64,000 nt of DNA from CAVUCH01 sp963697705. GTDB taxonomy: Bacteria; Acidobacteriota; Vicinamibacteria; Vicinamibacterales; JAENWD01. Below, in pieces: positions 30,622 through 38,933 of the stretch. A model generated the notes under the pieces. It searched no databases. It saw nothing but the letters and a program-made list of their open reading frames with translations, and had not been told where the DNA came from. The DNA lies in NCBI GenBank assembly GCA_963697705.1, contig CAVOPA010000017.1, positions 1,054,001-1,118,000 of the forward strand. The letters are read 5' to 3'. Position numbers and translations under genes: made by a program. How positions within the stretch are numbered: position 1 is the first letter of the stretch; each line of letters begins with the position of its first letter.

Positions 30622-30893
30622 CGGCGCGATTATACGCACCACTGATATTTTCGGAGCCCAGCTGACGTCCCTGGAGCCCTGAATTGCGGTGAGACGCCGC
30701 ACGCTTTCGCGCCTGGACCGCAACGGGCACCTGAGGGAGTGCGTGCTGATGTCGCATTTGATGTACTGCGGCGTATCTTCTCCGCCGCGCATCCCGAGAT
30801 CATTGGCATCGTCGTCTCGTCTCCCGACGCCCCGCTCACATTCGTGATATGGTCCGCACCTACACTCCTTCATAGACCCCCAAGGGAGGGCGT

Positions 30894-32877
30894 ATGCGGC
30901 TGCTATCTCCGGGTACCCGGCGGCGCGTACTCGCGTTGGTCTTTGCCTCAACGGTTATGGCGTCACCCCTCCTGGGTGCGACGCTGCCGAGCGGGTTCCA
31001 GGAAACCATCCTTGCCGCCTCTGGGTTGCCGAACGCGACGGCCATCGCCGTCGCTCCCGACGGGCGCGTGTTCGTCTGCCTGCAAGCCGGCCAGCTGCGC
31101 GTGATCAAGAATGGCGTGCTGCTCGCGACGCCCTTCCTCACGGTCACCGTCGATTCCACTAGCGAACGAGGACTGATCGGCGTCGCTCTCGATCCGAACT
31201 TCGCGACCAACCACTTTGTGTACGTGCAGTACACGGTGCCAGGGACATCTCCTCACAACCGTGTGAGTCGGTTCACCGCAAACGGTGACGTGGCGGTCGT
31301 CGGAAGCGAAACGGTTTTGTTGAATTTGTCCCCGCAGGCGGCGGCAATTCACAATGCCGGTGCGCTTCATTTCCGTCCCGCTCCAGACGGCAGGCTGTAT
31401 ATTGCGGTGGGTGACAACGGGAACAGTGCCAACGCCCAGACGCTCAGCAACCTCCATGGGAAGCTACTCCGCATCAACAGCGACGGCAGCATTCCGACTG
31501 ACAACCCGTTCTTTACGACTGCCACGGACCCAACCAGCGCCATTTGGGCCTTGGGGTTGCGCAACCCATTCACCTTTGCAGTCCAGCCGATGAGCGGACG
31601 CCTGTTCATCAACGACGTTGGCCAAGACACCTGGGAAGAAATCGATGAGGGATCAGCGGGAGCAAATTTCGGTTGGCCCGCGACCGAGGGTCCAACCAAC
31701 GATCCTCGATTTGTCTCACCCACGTACGCGTACCAGCACAGTACCGGCACTCCCACAGGGTGCTCCATCACCGGCGGTGCCTTCTACAATCCGCTGACCG
31801 CCCAATTTCCGAGCGACTACGTTGGCGATTACTTTTTTGCTGACTATTGTGGCGGCTGGATCTACCGGATCGACGTGAGCGGGCCGACCCCAACGTTGGT
31901 GACCCCGGCATTCGCGACGGGGATTGCCTCGCCGATCGACCTGCAGGTTGCAGAAGATGGCAGCCTGTATTACCTCGCGCGCGGACCCTATGGTGCGCCG
32001 AGCGGCGTCGTGGCACGAATCACGTTCACCGGAAACCTCGGGCCGTCGATCACGCAGCAACCAGCCAGTGTCACCGTCTCGGCCGGGCAGCCTGCCTCAT
32101 TCAGCGTAGCCGCCTCGGGTGCAGCGCCACTGAAATATCAGTGGCAACGGAATAGCGTCAGTATCTCCGGTGCGACCCTCTCCACATATACAGTGTCGAA
32201 TACTCAGTTGTCCGACAGCGGCAGCCAGTTCCGCTGCGTCGTCACGAATGGCTACGGCACGGTCACGAGCGGCGCCGCGACGCTCACCGTACTGCGTAAC
32301 GTGCTGCCGGTCCCCACTATTGCTTCACCGCCCCAGGGCACGCTCTACTCAGGTGGAGAAACGTTCACGTATTCGGGAACGGCGACGGACGCCGAGGACG
32401 GAACGCTTCCTCCTGCCGCATTCACGTGGGAGATCGTGTTTCACCACGACACGCATACGCATCCATTCATGGGGCCGATCACCGGAACCAGAAGCGGGAC
32501 CTTCACGATTCCGACAGTCGGTGAAACGTCAGCCAATGTCTGGTATCGCATCCGATTGACGGTTCAGGATGCTGCCGGGCAAACCAACACCACGTATCGG
32601 GATCTATTGCCACGAAAGGTTCAGGTCACGCTGAGCTCGAGCCCTTCAGGTTTATCCCTGACCCTGGATGGCCAACCCATCGTCGCGCCGTACACGTTTA
32701 CTGGTGTCGTGGGCATTCGGCGCACGCTCGGCGCGACGACGCCACAGACGGTGGGTTCGAGAACATACGAGTTCGTCTCGTGGTCGGACGGAGGGGGCCA
32801 GACACACGCGATCAGCACGCCCGCCACGCGGTACGACGTTCGCGGCTACGTACCGGAAGAAAAAGGGAAGGGGCTGA
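30894..32877 (+). CDS. Secreted PQQ-type sugar dehydrogenase with Ig-like domain, one +1 frameshift
   Basis: About 660 residues. An AAGGGAGGG site precedes the ATG; signal peptide VLALVFASTVMASPLLGA. The six-bladed glucose/sorbosone dehydrogenase propeller has GLIGVALDPNFATNHFVYV, NAGALHFRPAPDGRLYIAVG, WALGLRNPFTFAVQP and NDVGQDTWEEIDEG. An Ig-like domain follows (PSITQQPASVTVSAGQPASF to GAATLTV), then a beta-rich tail. One extra G at 32830/32831 breaks the last 16 codons; the corrected end is TTFAATYRKKKGRG at 32877. The frame that stays open to 33068 is Arg-rich and spurious. Likely a periplasmic or extracellular sugar oxidase. Confidence 0.85.
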
Positions 32878-33109
32878 CCACCTCGGGGTACGCGCGGCGA
32901 ATCACAACCCGCAATCGGCCGATGCGGCCGCTCACGCGCCTGCCACCGGAGAGGAGACAACCCAGAGTCAAGGGCAGGGTCGATGCGGACCAGGTCGGCC
33001 GCAGCCAGTGTCGCCCAGCGCGAGAGGAGTGTGTCTCGTGCGGCAGCACGAGGCCGCGCGCACACTGAAAGGGGCTGTCGGGAAACCGCCCGCCGAGAAG
33101 CGGTGAGGA

Positions 33110-33358
33110 TCAGGCCGGGCGACGCGACAGGTATTGCTCCGGCAGTTCTGCGAGGTGTTCGTCGGCGTCTGCCGCCGACTGGCTAAGCGCCCGCAGGGTG
33201 TCGAGAATGCCGCCGAACTCTTTCCGAAGGTTGGCTAGCGCGTCAGCATGGCCCTCCCGGTACTCCTCCAGGCACTTGTGTGCGCTGGTCAGCTCGCGGA
33301 GGAACAGTTCTCCCTGGGCGCGAAGATCCCAGAGGTGAGCGGAGGTTTGGTCCGGCAT
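33110..33358 (-). CDS. 82-residue protein of unknown function, copy A
   Basis: 82 residues, MPDQTSAHLWDLRAQGELF at the start, helix-rich throughout, no membrane segment or metal motif. It is a paralogue of the product of 34874-35122: by eye 62 of 82 positions are identical with no gap, and the two genes are in opposite orientation about 1.5 kb apart. The start codon overlaps the stop of the small upstream ORF (TGATG at 33360-33356), suggesting coupling. I do not recognise the family. Conservation of length and of a block such as DALANLRKEF argues that it is a real protein. Confidence 0.72.
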   Translation of the reverse strand: MPDQTSAHLWDLRAQGELFLRELTSAHKCLEEYREGHADALANLRKEFGGILDTLRALSQSAADADEHLAELPEQYLSRRPA

Positions 33359-33570
33359 CAGGCTGCCGCCCCCGATCCGTCTAGCAGTTCAGCCATCTGC
33401 AGCCTCACGGCCGTGAACCGCGCGCTCAGCCCGGCCAACGTGGACTGCGCGGACGCGCGCTGCGAGGGCGTCGGCATTCTCTTGTCTCTCTCCAGCGTTT
33501 CTAACAGGCTGTCCGCGAATTGAGTGCCTGTTCGTAGCCGTGCGCCAGTCCGACGAGGGTCGCGAGCCAC
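33358..33570 (-). CDS. Small protein of unknown function upstream of copy A
   Basis: Up to 70 residues; the more credible start is MPTPSQRASAQSTLAGLSA, giving 39 residues that end in LQMAELLDGSGAAA. Its TGA overlaps the ATG of the 82-residue protein. An upstream segment in another frame (EEWLATLVGLAHGYEQALN) could be its former N-terminus if one base has been lost near 33518. Function unknown, and it may be a decayed gene. Confidence 0.4.
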   Translation of the reverse strand: MARDPRRTGARLRTGTQFADSLLETLERDKRMPTPSQRASAQSTLAGLSARFTAVRLQMAELLDGSGAAA

Positions 33571-34034
33571 TCTTCACGGTGTTGCTCAGCGACGTGAGCA
33601 GAGAGGGGAGGGTGTGAGTCCGTGGCATCCCTCGCTTTAAGGAATCGGCATCCGAGCGTGCGAACGATACACCTTGTCTCATGGGGCCCAGCCCAAAAGA
33701 ACCGTGCCTCAGGCCCTAGCGCGGCCCCCAATCGACACCGACCCACTACCTGCCTGCCGAGCCGTTCCGTTTTGGCAGTTACGGCTTGCAAGCCATCGGT
33801 CAACGAGATTGCGTTGACGCCCCTGGGCTCGAAAAAGACTGGTTGCCGCCATCCGCCCACCGCTGCACTTGACCGACGCGTGCCGCGTCGTCGCAGAGCG
33901 ACCTCTACCCGCGTGACTGTCTCCACATCAAGCGTGTCGTAAACGATACGACTTGTGTCGGAACTGATTACGATCCGCACGCCGAGCCCTCCCGAACGTG
34001 GGCCTGCCCCGCATACCATGTCTGCATACCCATT
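33571..34034. other. Spacer inside the small-gene island
   Basis: About 460 bp with no convincing gene. A long minus-strand open frame crosses it but shows no motif. A hairpin GTCGTA, loop AACGA, TACGAC lies near 33934-33950. Confidence 0.45.
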
Positions 34035-34247
34035 ATGGACAGACGGAACCGATCCAACGGGAGTCACCCGCCGGTGAGCGGCTTTGCGTGCCCTGAGTGC
34101 GCCGGTGCCCATGTGCGGCTTGCGACAGTGGCCGAGCGTTTTTTCTACCTTCGGTGCGAAGCCTGTCTGCACGTTTGGTCTCACCCCGAGAGACGGCTCA
34201 GGATCGACCGAAGAAGATTTGTTCAACCCGCGCGGGACGCATCCTGA
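34035..34247 (+). CDS. Small zinc-ribbon protein 1
   Basis: 70 residues. One zinc ribbon: FACPECAGAHVRLATVAERF then FYLRCEACLHVWSHPERR, i.e. CPxC, 20 residues, CxxC-x-HVW. The two related proteins at 34665 and 35160 share the pattern CPxC(x)nYxxCxxC(x)VW. No other domain. Such single ribbons often bind nucleic acid or a protein partner; no role is known here. It is the first of three paralogues set among the 82-residue genes. Confidence 0.68.
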   Translation: MDRRNRSNGSHPPVSGFACPECAGAHVRLATVAERFFYLRCEACLHVWSHPERRLRIDRRRFVQPARDAS

Positions 34248-34357
34248 CCTGACGCCCGCACGCAACGGCCAACCAGGCATGGCCCTCCGCTGGGCCGACT
34301 AGCCACTAGCAGCGAGTAATCAACGCCAAGCCGCTCGCTGACCAGACGCTCGGCAGA

Positions 34358-34609
34358 TTACCGCATGGGCGTCCATCGAGCAGCCATCGCCACTTCAACC
34401 CGCGTGGCTGGCCCGATGCGCTCAGTGCACCCCGATGCCTTGAACGCCCGCAGCACCAGGAATGCCGCTTCAAAGAGCGATTCCGCATTCACCTCCGCGA
34501 CGTGCCGGATCCCCGCGCAGATCGGTGAGGGTGACGGTGCAGGGGGCGCGGCACCAGCGAATGGTCGCACTTTCGCTTTAGATTCGCCTATAACCGCCCA
34601 GCGCGGCAT
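34358..34609 (-). pseudogene. Fragment of a small widespread hypothetical protein
   Basis: The best part reads IRHVAEVNAESLFEAAFL VLRAFKASGCTERIGPATRVEVAM. It resembles small proteins I have seen in Acidobacteriota-type genomes with an H.VEVEAESLYEAA...A...F pattern, recalled without a formal family name. The frame stops at TPMR where those proteins continue for ~30 residues, so it is probably truncated. Confidence 0.4.
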
Positions 34610-34664
34610 CGATCATCCGGATAATTCGGCGGGACGCGCACAGTCGTGCTAGGGTTGGCCCGCT

Positions 34665-34808
34665 ATGCCAGACACCTGTAAGGTCTGCCCGATTTGCGGC
34701 TCCACTGAGGTGCAGGCTACCGCACGCAAGACGATCACGGTCTGCCACTGCCTGAAGTGCAAGGCGGTATGGCATGTGTTAACGGACGCGGCCACAGCAG
34801 CGGCCTGA
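34665..34808 (+). CDS. Small zinc-ribbon protein 2 (47 aa)
   Basis: 47 residues, MPDTCKVCPICGSTEVQA, then TVCHCLKCKAVWHVLTDA. CPIC and CLKC ligand pairs are spaced as in the other two ribbons, and the trailing VW is kept. It is 65 bp upstream of the 82-residue copy B on the same strand, so the two could be co-transcribed. Too short for most gene callers, but the cysteine pattern and shared C-terminal Trp support it. Confidence 0.62.
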   Translation: MPDTCKVCPICGSTEVQATARKTITVCHCLKCKAVWHVLTDAATAAA

Positions 34809-34873
34809 ATCTGGCTGGACCACGGTGCATGTTCGCGCTCACGCTGCGACGAATCGATTCGGAACCTGCATCC

Positions 34874-35122
34874 ATGCCGAACCAAACGTCGGCTCACCTA
34901 TGGGATCTCCGCGCCCCGGGAGAACTGTTCCTCCCCGAGCTAACCATCGCAAATAAATGCATGGAGGAGTATAGGGAGGGCCATCCTGACGCGCTAGCCA
35001 ACCTTCGGAAAGAGTTCAGCGGGATTCTGCACACGCTGCGGGCGCTCAGCGAGGCGGCGTCTGGCGCCCACGCGCACGTCGCGGAACTGCCAGAGCAATA
35101 CGCGACGATTCGCCTGGCTTGA
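34874..35122 (+). CDS. 82-residue protein of unknown function, copy B
   Basis: 82 residues, MPNQTSAHLWDLRAPGELF at the start, the same length as copy A at 33110-33358 and 62 of 82 residues identical by eye. The differences are scattered and several are conservative (Q/E, L/V, S/T), which suggests both copies are or were under selection. It lies between zinc-ribbon 2 and zinc-ribbon 3 on the same strand, an arrangement of ribbon, 82-aa protein, ribbon in about 730 bp. Function unknown. Confidence 0.72.
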   Translation: MPNQTSAHLWDLRAPGELFLPELTIANKCMEEYREGHPDALANLRKEFSGILHTLRALSEAASGAHAHVAELPEQYATIRLA

Positions 35123-35159
35123 TCCCCGCCGCATCCCGTGGTTTCTAACGGTTTTTATC

Positions 35160-35396
35160 ATGTCAACGATCCAGTGCCCAGTTTGCGAGTCGCCGAACAT
35201 CGAGGCAGCCGTGGTGACATCAGCCTGGACTTACCTTGCGTGCCACCAGTGCCAGCACGTCTGGAAGCGAAAGCACTCCCGCCAGCGAGCTAGCCACCAA
35301 CTGACCTCCTACAGCCAGGACGATGCCGTTCTATGGGCCGGCATCATGCCAGCTTCCACACGATCGGCTCGTCCAGAATCACCTGCGCCAAATTGA
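35160..35396 (+). CDS. Small zinc-ribbon protein 3
   Basis: 78 residues. IQCPVCESPNIEAAVVTSAW then TYLACHQCQHVWKRKHSR: CPVC and CHQC pairs with the same HVW ending as ribbon 1. The tail after residue ~45 is low in motif content and may run past a real end. It starts 37 bp after copy B and is part of the same plus-strand run. Partner unknown. Confidence 0.66.
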   Translation: MSTIQCPVCESPNIEAAVVTSAWTYLACHQCQHVWKRKHSRQRASHQLTSYSQDDAVLWAGIMPASTRSARPESPAPN

Positions 35397-35573
35397 CGAT
35401 TTGCCGTCCCAGCGGTCGGGGCTGGGATCACCCGCGAACATTGCCTGCCCTCGGCGGGGCAGCGAGAAACCGAACTCTGGCGAGTGGTCAAGGGCTCGCG
35501 TCAACTCCGCTGCGTAGCGGTCTACCTGGAGATAGGGATCGACCTGCGTTTGATGGACGCCGAGGACTTTCAT
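35344..35573 (-). pseudogene. Small hypothetical protein, probably frameshifted
   Basis: MKVLGVHQTQVDPYLQVDRY, then ...FAGDPSPDRWDG; the sense resumes in another frame as QIVNLAQVILDEPIVWKLA ending at 35344. One base appears to be missing near 35404. Both parts look coding in composition. It overlaps the plus-strand ORF 35484-35702, so at most one of the two is genuine over the shared part. Confidence 0.32.
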
Positions 35574-35702
35574 CGCACTGCGTTGTTGAAGGATCGCCCC
35601 ACGGTGCAGGAGAGGGCTGAGGCGTGGCGGAACACGTTGAGGGTGCAGGGGTGGACCTGCGCGGCAAGTTGCGGAGCGGCGGAACAGGCGAGCCGCTCCT
35701 GA
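35484..35702 (+). CDS. Small hypothetical protein
   Basis: ELWRVVKGSRQLRCVAVYLE precedes or spans the nominal GTG start, followed by DAEDFHRTALLKDRPTVQER and AWRNTLRVQGW. The pattern W-R-(x)-K-(x)-R-(x)-C... ending in a helix and GW is reminiscent of small proteins common in Acidobacteriota. No clear ribosome-binding site. It overlaps an antisense candidate at 35344-35573. Function unknown. Confidence 0.42.
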   Translation: MVKGSRQLRCVAVYLEIGIDLRLMDAEDFHRTALLKDRPTVQERAEAWRNTLRVQGWTCAASCGAAEQASRS

Positions 35703-35909
35703 TCCACCCGCCGATCTACCGCTTCCAGTCCCCCTGATCCCCGTGCCCTGACTTCACCGACGTCTTCGCCTTCGTGCGGCGATCTGCCGCGAGCGAGCGA
35801 CGTTGTCCATCTCCTTGAACTGACCCACCTAGTTCGGCTCAGGCGTATCATAGGGGCACACTACTGGTTCAGCCGCCCTCGAAGACCAGCCCCGTTGCCG
35901 GAGTTTGCC

Positions 35910-38468
35910 ATGGAATCAGCGGCCCCGGGTTCATCCGAAACTACACACGCAACCGTTGAGAGTGCGTTACCAAGCCTGACTTTCGGTCCTTACCGTCTGC
36001 TGCAGCGGATCGGCGAGGGCGGAATGGGCGAAGTGTGGCTAGCCGAGCAGACTCGCCCCATTCACCGTCGCGTGGCTCTGAAAATCATCAAGGCGGGGAT
36101 GGACTCGGCACAAGTCGTCGCCCGGTTTGAAGCCGAGCGGCAGGCCCTCGCACTGATGGACCATGCAGCCATCGCGGCAGTTTTCGACGCCGGCAGCACA
36201 CCGACAGGCCGTCCCTACTTCGCGATGGAGTATGTCCAGGGCGAGCCCATCACGGCGTATTGCGACCGCCATCGACTTGGCAATCGAGAACGGCTGGAGC
36301 TGTTCATTCGCGTCTGCGAGGGTGTCCAGCATGCCCATCAGAAGGGCATTATTCACCGCGACCTGAAGCCTTCCAACGTGCTCGTCGCCTTACAGGACGA
36401 CAAGCCCGTGCCGAAGATCATCGATTTCGGTATCGCCAAGGCGACGACGCAGCCCCTGACGGAGCGGACACTCTTCACCGAAATCGGTGTCCTGGTTGGC
36501 ACCCCCGAGTACATGAGCCCCGAACAGGCCGATTTGACAGGTCTGGACGTAGACACGCGCACCGACGTGTACGCGCTCGGCGTCTTGCTGTACGAGTTGC
36601 TGACCGGCACAGTGCCATTTGAGGGCAAGACACTCCGGCAGAAGGGGATCGACGAAATTCGGCGCGTGATTCGCGAGGTGGAACCGGCCAAGCCGAGCAC
36701 ACGGATTAGACAGCTGGGACACGCATCGGCGGAAGCGGCACGAAACCGCCAGTCCGAGCCAGCCAGACTCGTGAGCCAGCTTCGTGGTGATCTCGATTGG
36801 ATCACGATGAAGGCTCTCGACAAGGAACGTACTCGTCGGTACGACACGGTCACGGGGTTCGCGACCGATGTGCGTCGGCATCTGAGGGATGAGCCGGTCG
36901 CTGCTGGACCACCTACTGTCGGATATCGAGCGGGGAAGTTTGTGCGCCGTCACCGTGCTGCGGTGGGCGCATGCGCGGTATTCGGGCTGCTGCTATTCGG
37001 GTTTACGGTGGCGATGGCGGTGCAGGCGCAACGGATCGCCCAGGAGAGAAACCGTGCGAACGAGGAAGCCGAGACAGCGCGGCAGGTGTCAAGCTTCTTG
37101 GTGAGTCTCTTCGAGGCATCGAAACCCGGAGTAAGGTCTCTTGATTCCGTCACTGCTCGCGAGTTGCTCGATGCCGGTGCCCGGCGGATCGACGAACAGC
37201 TTACGAGTAGGCCATCGGTCCGGGCGACACTGCACATGACAATGGGGGACGTCTACTTCCTGCTCGGAGGCACGAACCAATCTGCGGATGAGTACCAGCG
37301 GGCCGTGCGCCTCCGCCATCAGCTCTTTGGTCCTCGGCATCCTGATACGTTGGCCAGTTTGAGTGCTGCGGCGTGGACGTTGCGAGACGTTCAAGAGCGT
37401 GAACGCCGACTCCGCGATACGCTAGCCTTGCAGCGGGTAGTGAACGGCGTTGATCCGGACGATCTGAGCCGAACACTGATCCGATTGTCGTGGGCTGTTG
37501 ACCGCCAAGGGAAGTATAGCGAGGCGGAAGCCTTGGCGGCGGAAGCGGTGCGTTCTGTGCTGTCAACTCAGCAGAAGCCTCATGCTCTCCTCGTCGAAGC
37601 TTGGGATGCCTTCGGCGCCGCTCTCTTACACGCTGCGCAGTACGGGCAGGCTGCGGCAGCATTCAAATCAGCTCTCGAGGCGGCTGTGGCGGTGTGGGGG
37701 CCGTTGCACTTCAGAACTCTTGGTTCACGGGAGAACTTGGCTTCTATCCAACTTGCGCAAGGTCGCTATGCTGAGGCGGAGGCATCGTATCGTGAGATCC
37801 TCCGAATGGATACTGTCCTTGCCGGAGCAAGCCACCCAAACAATTCAATTACATACGGCAACATTGGAGCGGCACTCTACTTTCAAAAGAAGTACCGCGA
37901 AGCGGAGAGCTACTATCGACAAGCTCTCGACGTGGCCCGTGCGGCCTATGGCAACTCTCATCCTGAAGTCGCGACAGGTCTAGCAAATTTAGGCCAGGCC
38001 CTGGATGCGCAAGGAAGGTTCCTGGAAGCCATCGCGACTCTCAAGGATGCTGTGAGTATTGGCCGCAAGACGTTGGGGAACGACAGCCCTGAACTGGCGG
38101 TGCCGTTGATTTTCTTGTCCGGCTCTCTGCGGAAGTTTGGGGCGCTTCAAGAGGCTGAGGCGCGTGCGCGAGAAGCCCTTGCCATTGATACGAAGCACCT
38201 CGGCGGCGATCACCCGCGGGTGCGTGAAGCGCAGGGAGCCTTGGGCTTGGCTCTGGCAAAACAGCGCCGGTGGGACGAAGCGGAGCCCTTGCTGGTGGCT
38301 CACGCGACGGCCCTTACGTCAAAGACGGATGTCGAAGGAGATCTCGACCTGACGGTGCAGCAGCTGGTCGAAATGTTCAAGGGGCAGGGGAGGCCAGAGA
38401 AGGCCGAGGAATGGCGTTTAAAGCTTCGCAGGTTAAACGCGAAGCGACAGTCAAAAACTGACAAATGA
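35910..38468 (+). CDS. Ser/Thr protein kinase with TPR repeats
   Basis: 852 residues from ATG 35910. Kinase: LLQRIGEGGMGEVWLAEQ (P-loop), RVALKIIKAGMD (Lys), GIIHRDLKPSNVLVAL (catalytic loop), KIIDFGIAKAT (DFG), VGTPEYMSPEQ. A membrane helix (AVGACAVFGLLLFGFTVAMAV) at ~residue 350 is followed by a coiled segment (QERNRANEEAETARQVSSF) and about ten tetratricopeptide repeats to the end, of the type YAEAEASYREILRM, YREAESYYRQALDVA. This is a PknB-like receptor kinase with the TPR domain outside the membrane or as a binding platform. The upstream intergenic DNA has a low density of signals. Intact. Confidence 0.93.
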   Translation: MESAAPGSSETTHATVESALPSLTFGPYRLLQRIGEGGMGEVWLAEQTRPIHRRVALKIIKAGMDSAQVVARFEAERQALALMDHAAIAAVFDAGSTPTGRPYFAMEYVQGEPITAYCDRHRLGNRERLELFIRVCEGVQHAHQKGIIHRDLKPSNVLVALQDDKPVPKIIDFGIAKATTQPLTERTLFTEIGVLVGTPEYMSPEQADLTGLDVDTRTDVYALGVLLYELLTGTVPFEGKTLRQKGIDEIRRVIREVEPAKPSTRIRQLGHASAEAARNRQSEPARLVSQLRGDLDWITMKALDKERTRRYDTVTGFATDVRRHLRDEPVAAGPPTVGYRAGKFVRRHRAAVGACAVFGLLLFGFTVAMAVQAQRIAQERNRANEEAETARQVSSFLVSLFEASKPGVRSLDSVTARELLDAGARRIDEQLTSRPSVRATLHMTMGDVYFLLGGTNQSADEYQRAVRLRHQLFGPRHPDTLASLSAAAWTLRDVQERERRLRDTLALQRVVNGVDPDDLSRTLIRLSWAVDRQGKYSEAEALAAEAVRSVLSTQQKPHALLVEAWDAFGAALLHAAQYGQAAAAFKSALEAAVAVWGPLHFRTLGSRENLASIQLAQGRYAEAEASYREILRMDTVLAGASHPNNSITYGNIGAALYFQKKYREAESYYRQALDVARAAYGNSHPEVATGLANLGQALDAQGRFLEAIATLKDAVSIGRKTLGNDSPELAVPLIFLSGSLRKFGALQEAEARAREALAIDTKHLGGDHPRVREAQGALGLALAKQRRWDEAEPLLVAHATALTSKTDVEGDLDLTVQQLVEMFKGQGRPEKAEEWRLKLRRLNAKRQSKTDK

Positions 38469-38655
38469 CGGATTCTTCTGGCTTTCAGCGTTTCGACGGA
38501 CCATTCTCCGTGCGGGAAGCACGAGTCTCCTGGCTACGGGCGTGACCTCGTCCTCACGATCCCCGTCCCCAACAGGCGACCTCGCCTCCCGGCAGAGCGT
38601 GGTTCCGCACAGGTCGAACGCTAAGACGCGCTTCAGGGAATAACTGCGAGAGCGG

Positions 38656-38880
38656 TCATGGCGTCGCGGGGCGAATGGTGTAGTTCCAATCCCCGTGGAA
38701 CCGATGTCGCGTGAGCTGGATGGTGGCCATCTGCGCGTCGGTCACCGTGATCCCGGCGGGATAGCGCCCGCGATCGAGCTCCGCGCGGACATGCAGCCCC
38801 GCGCGGCTGTGCGTCGAGCCGATGAGGCTGACGATGGTGTTGACGTCCACCAGGGGCGTGCCGCGCCAGTTCATGGCGAT
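38656..38880 (-). pseudogene. ISAzo13-type transposase, C-terminal remnant
   Basis: MNWRGTPLVDVNTIVSLIG, then RAGLHVRAELDRGRYPAGI and HRFHGDWNYTIRPATP. This matches the C-terminus of ISAzo13-family transposases (NWRG.PL...IV.LI, AELD.G.YP, FHG.WNYT). The rest of the ~400-residue protein is absent; upstream of residue ~36 the frame has no similarity. An immobile scrap. Confidence 0.72.
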
Positions 38881-38933
38881 GCGTAGGTGGTAACCTGTTC
38901 GATACATCGAACACCTGACGACGAGGTCGTTGC

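Noticed and set aside
32878..33068. Extension of the PQQ-type dehydrogenase to 33068
   Set aside because: Follows a +1 frameshift; the sequence is Arg-rich and the corrected frame stops at 32877.
33501..34280. 259-residue minus-strand open frame in the small-gene island
   Set aside because: It lies opposite a zinc-ribbon gene, has no motif, and only the last ~25 residues look protein-like.
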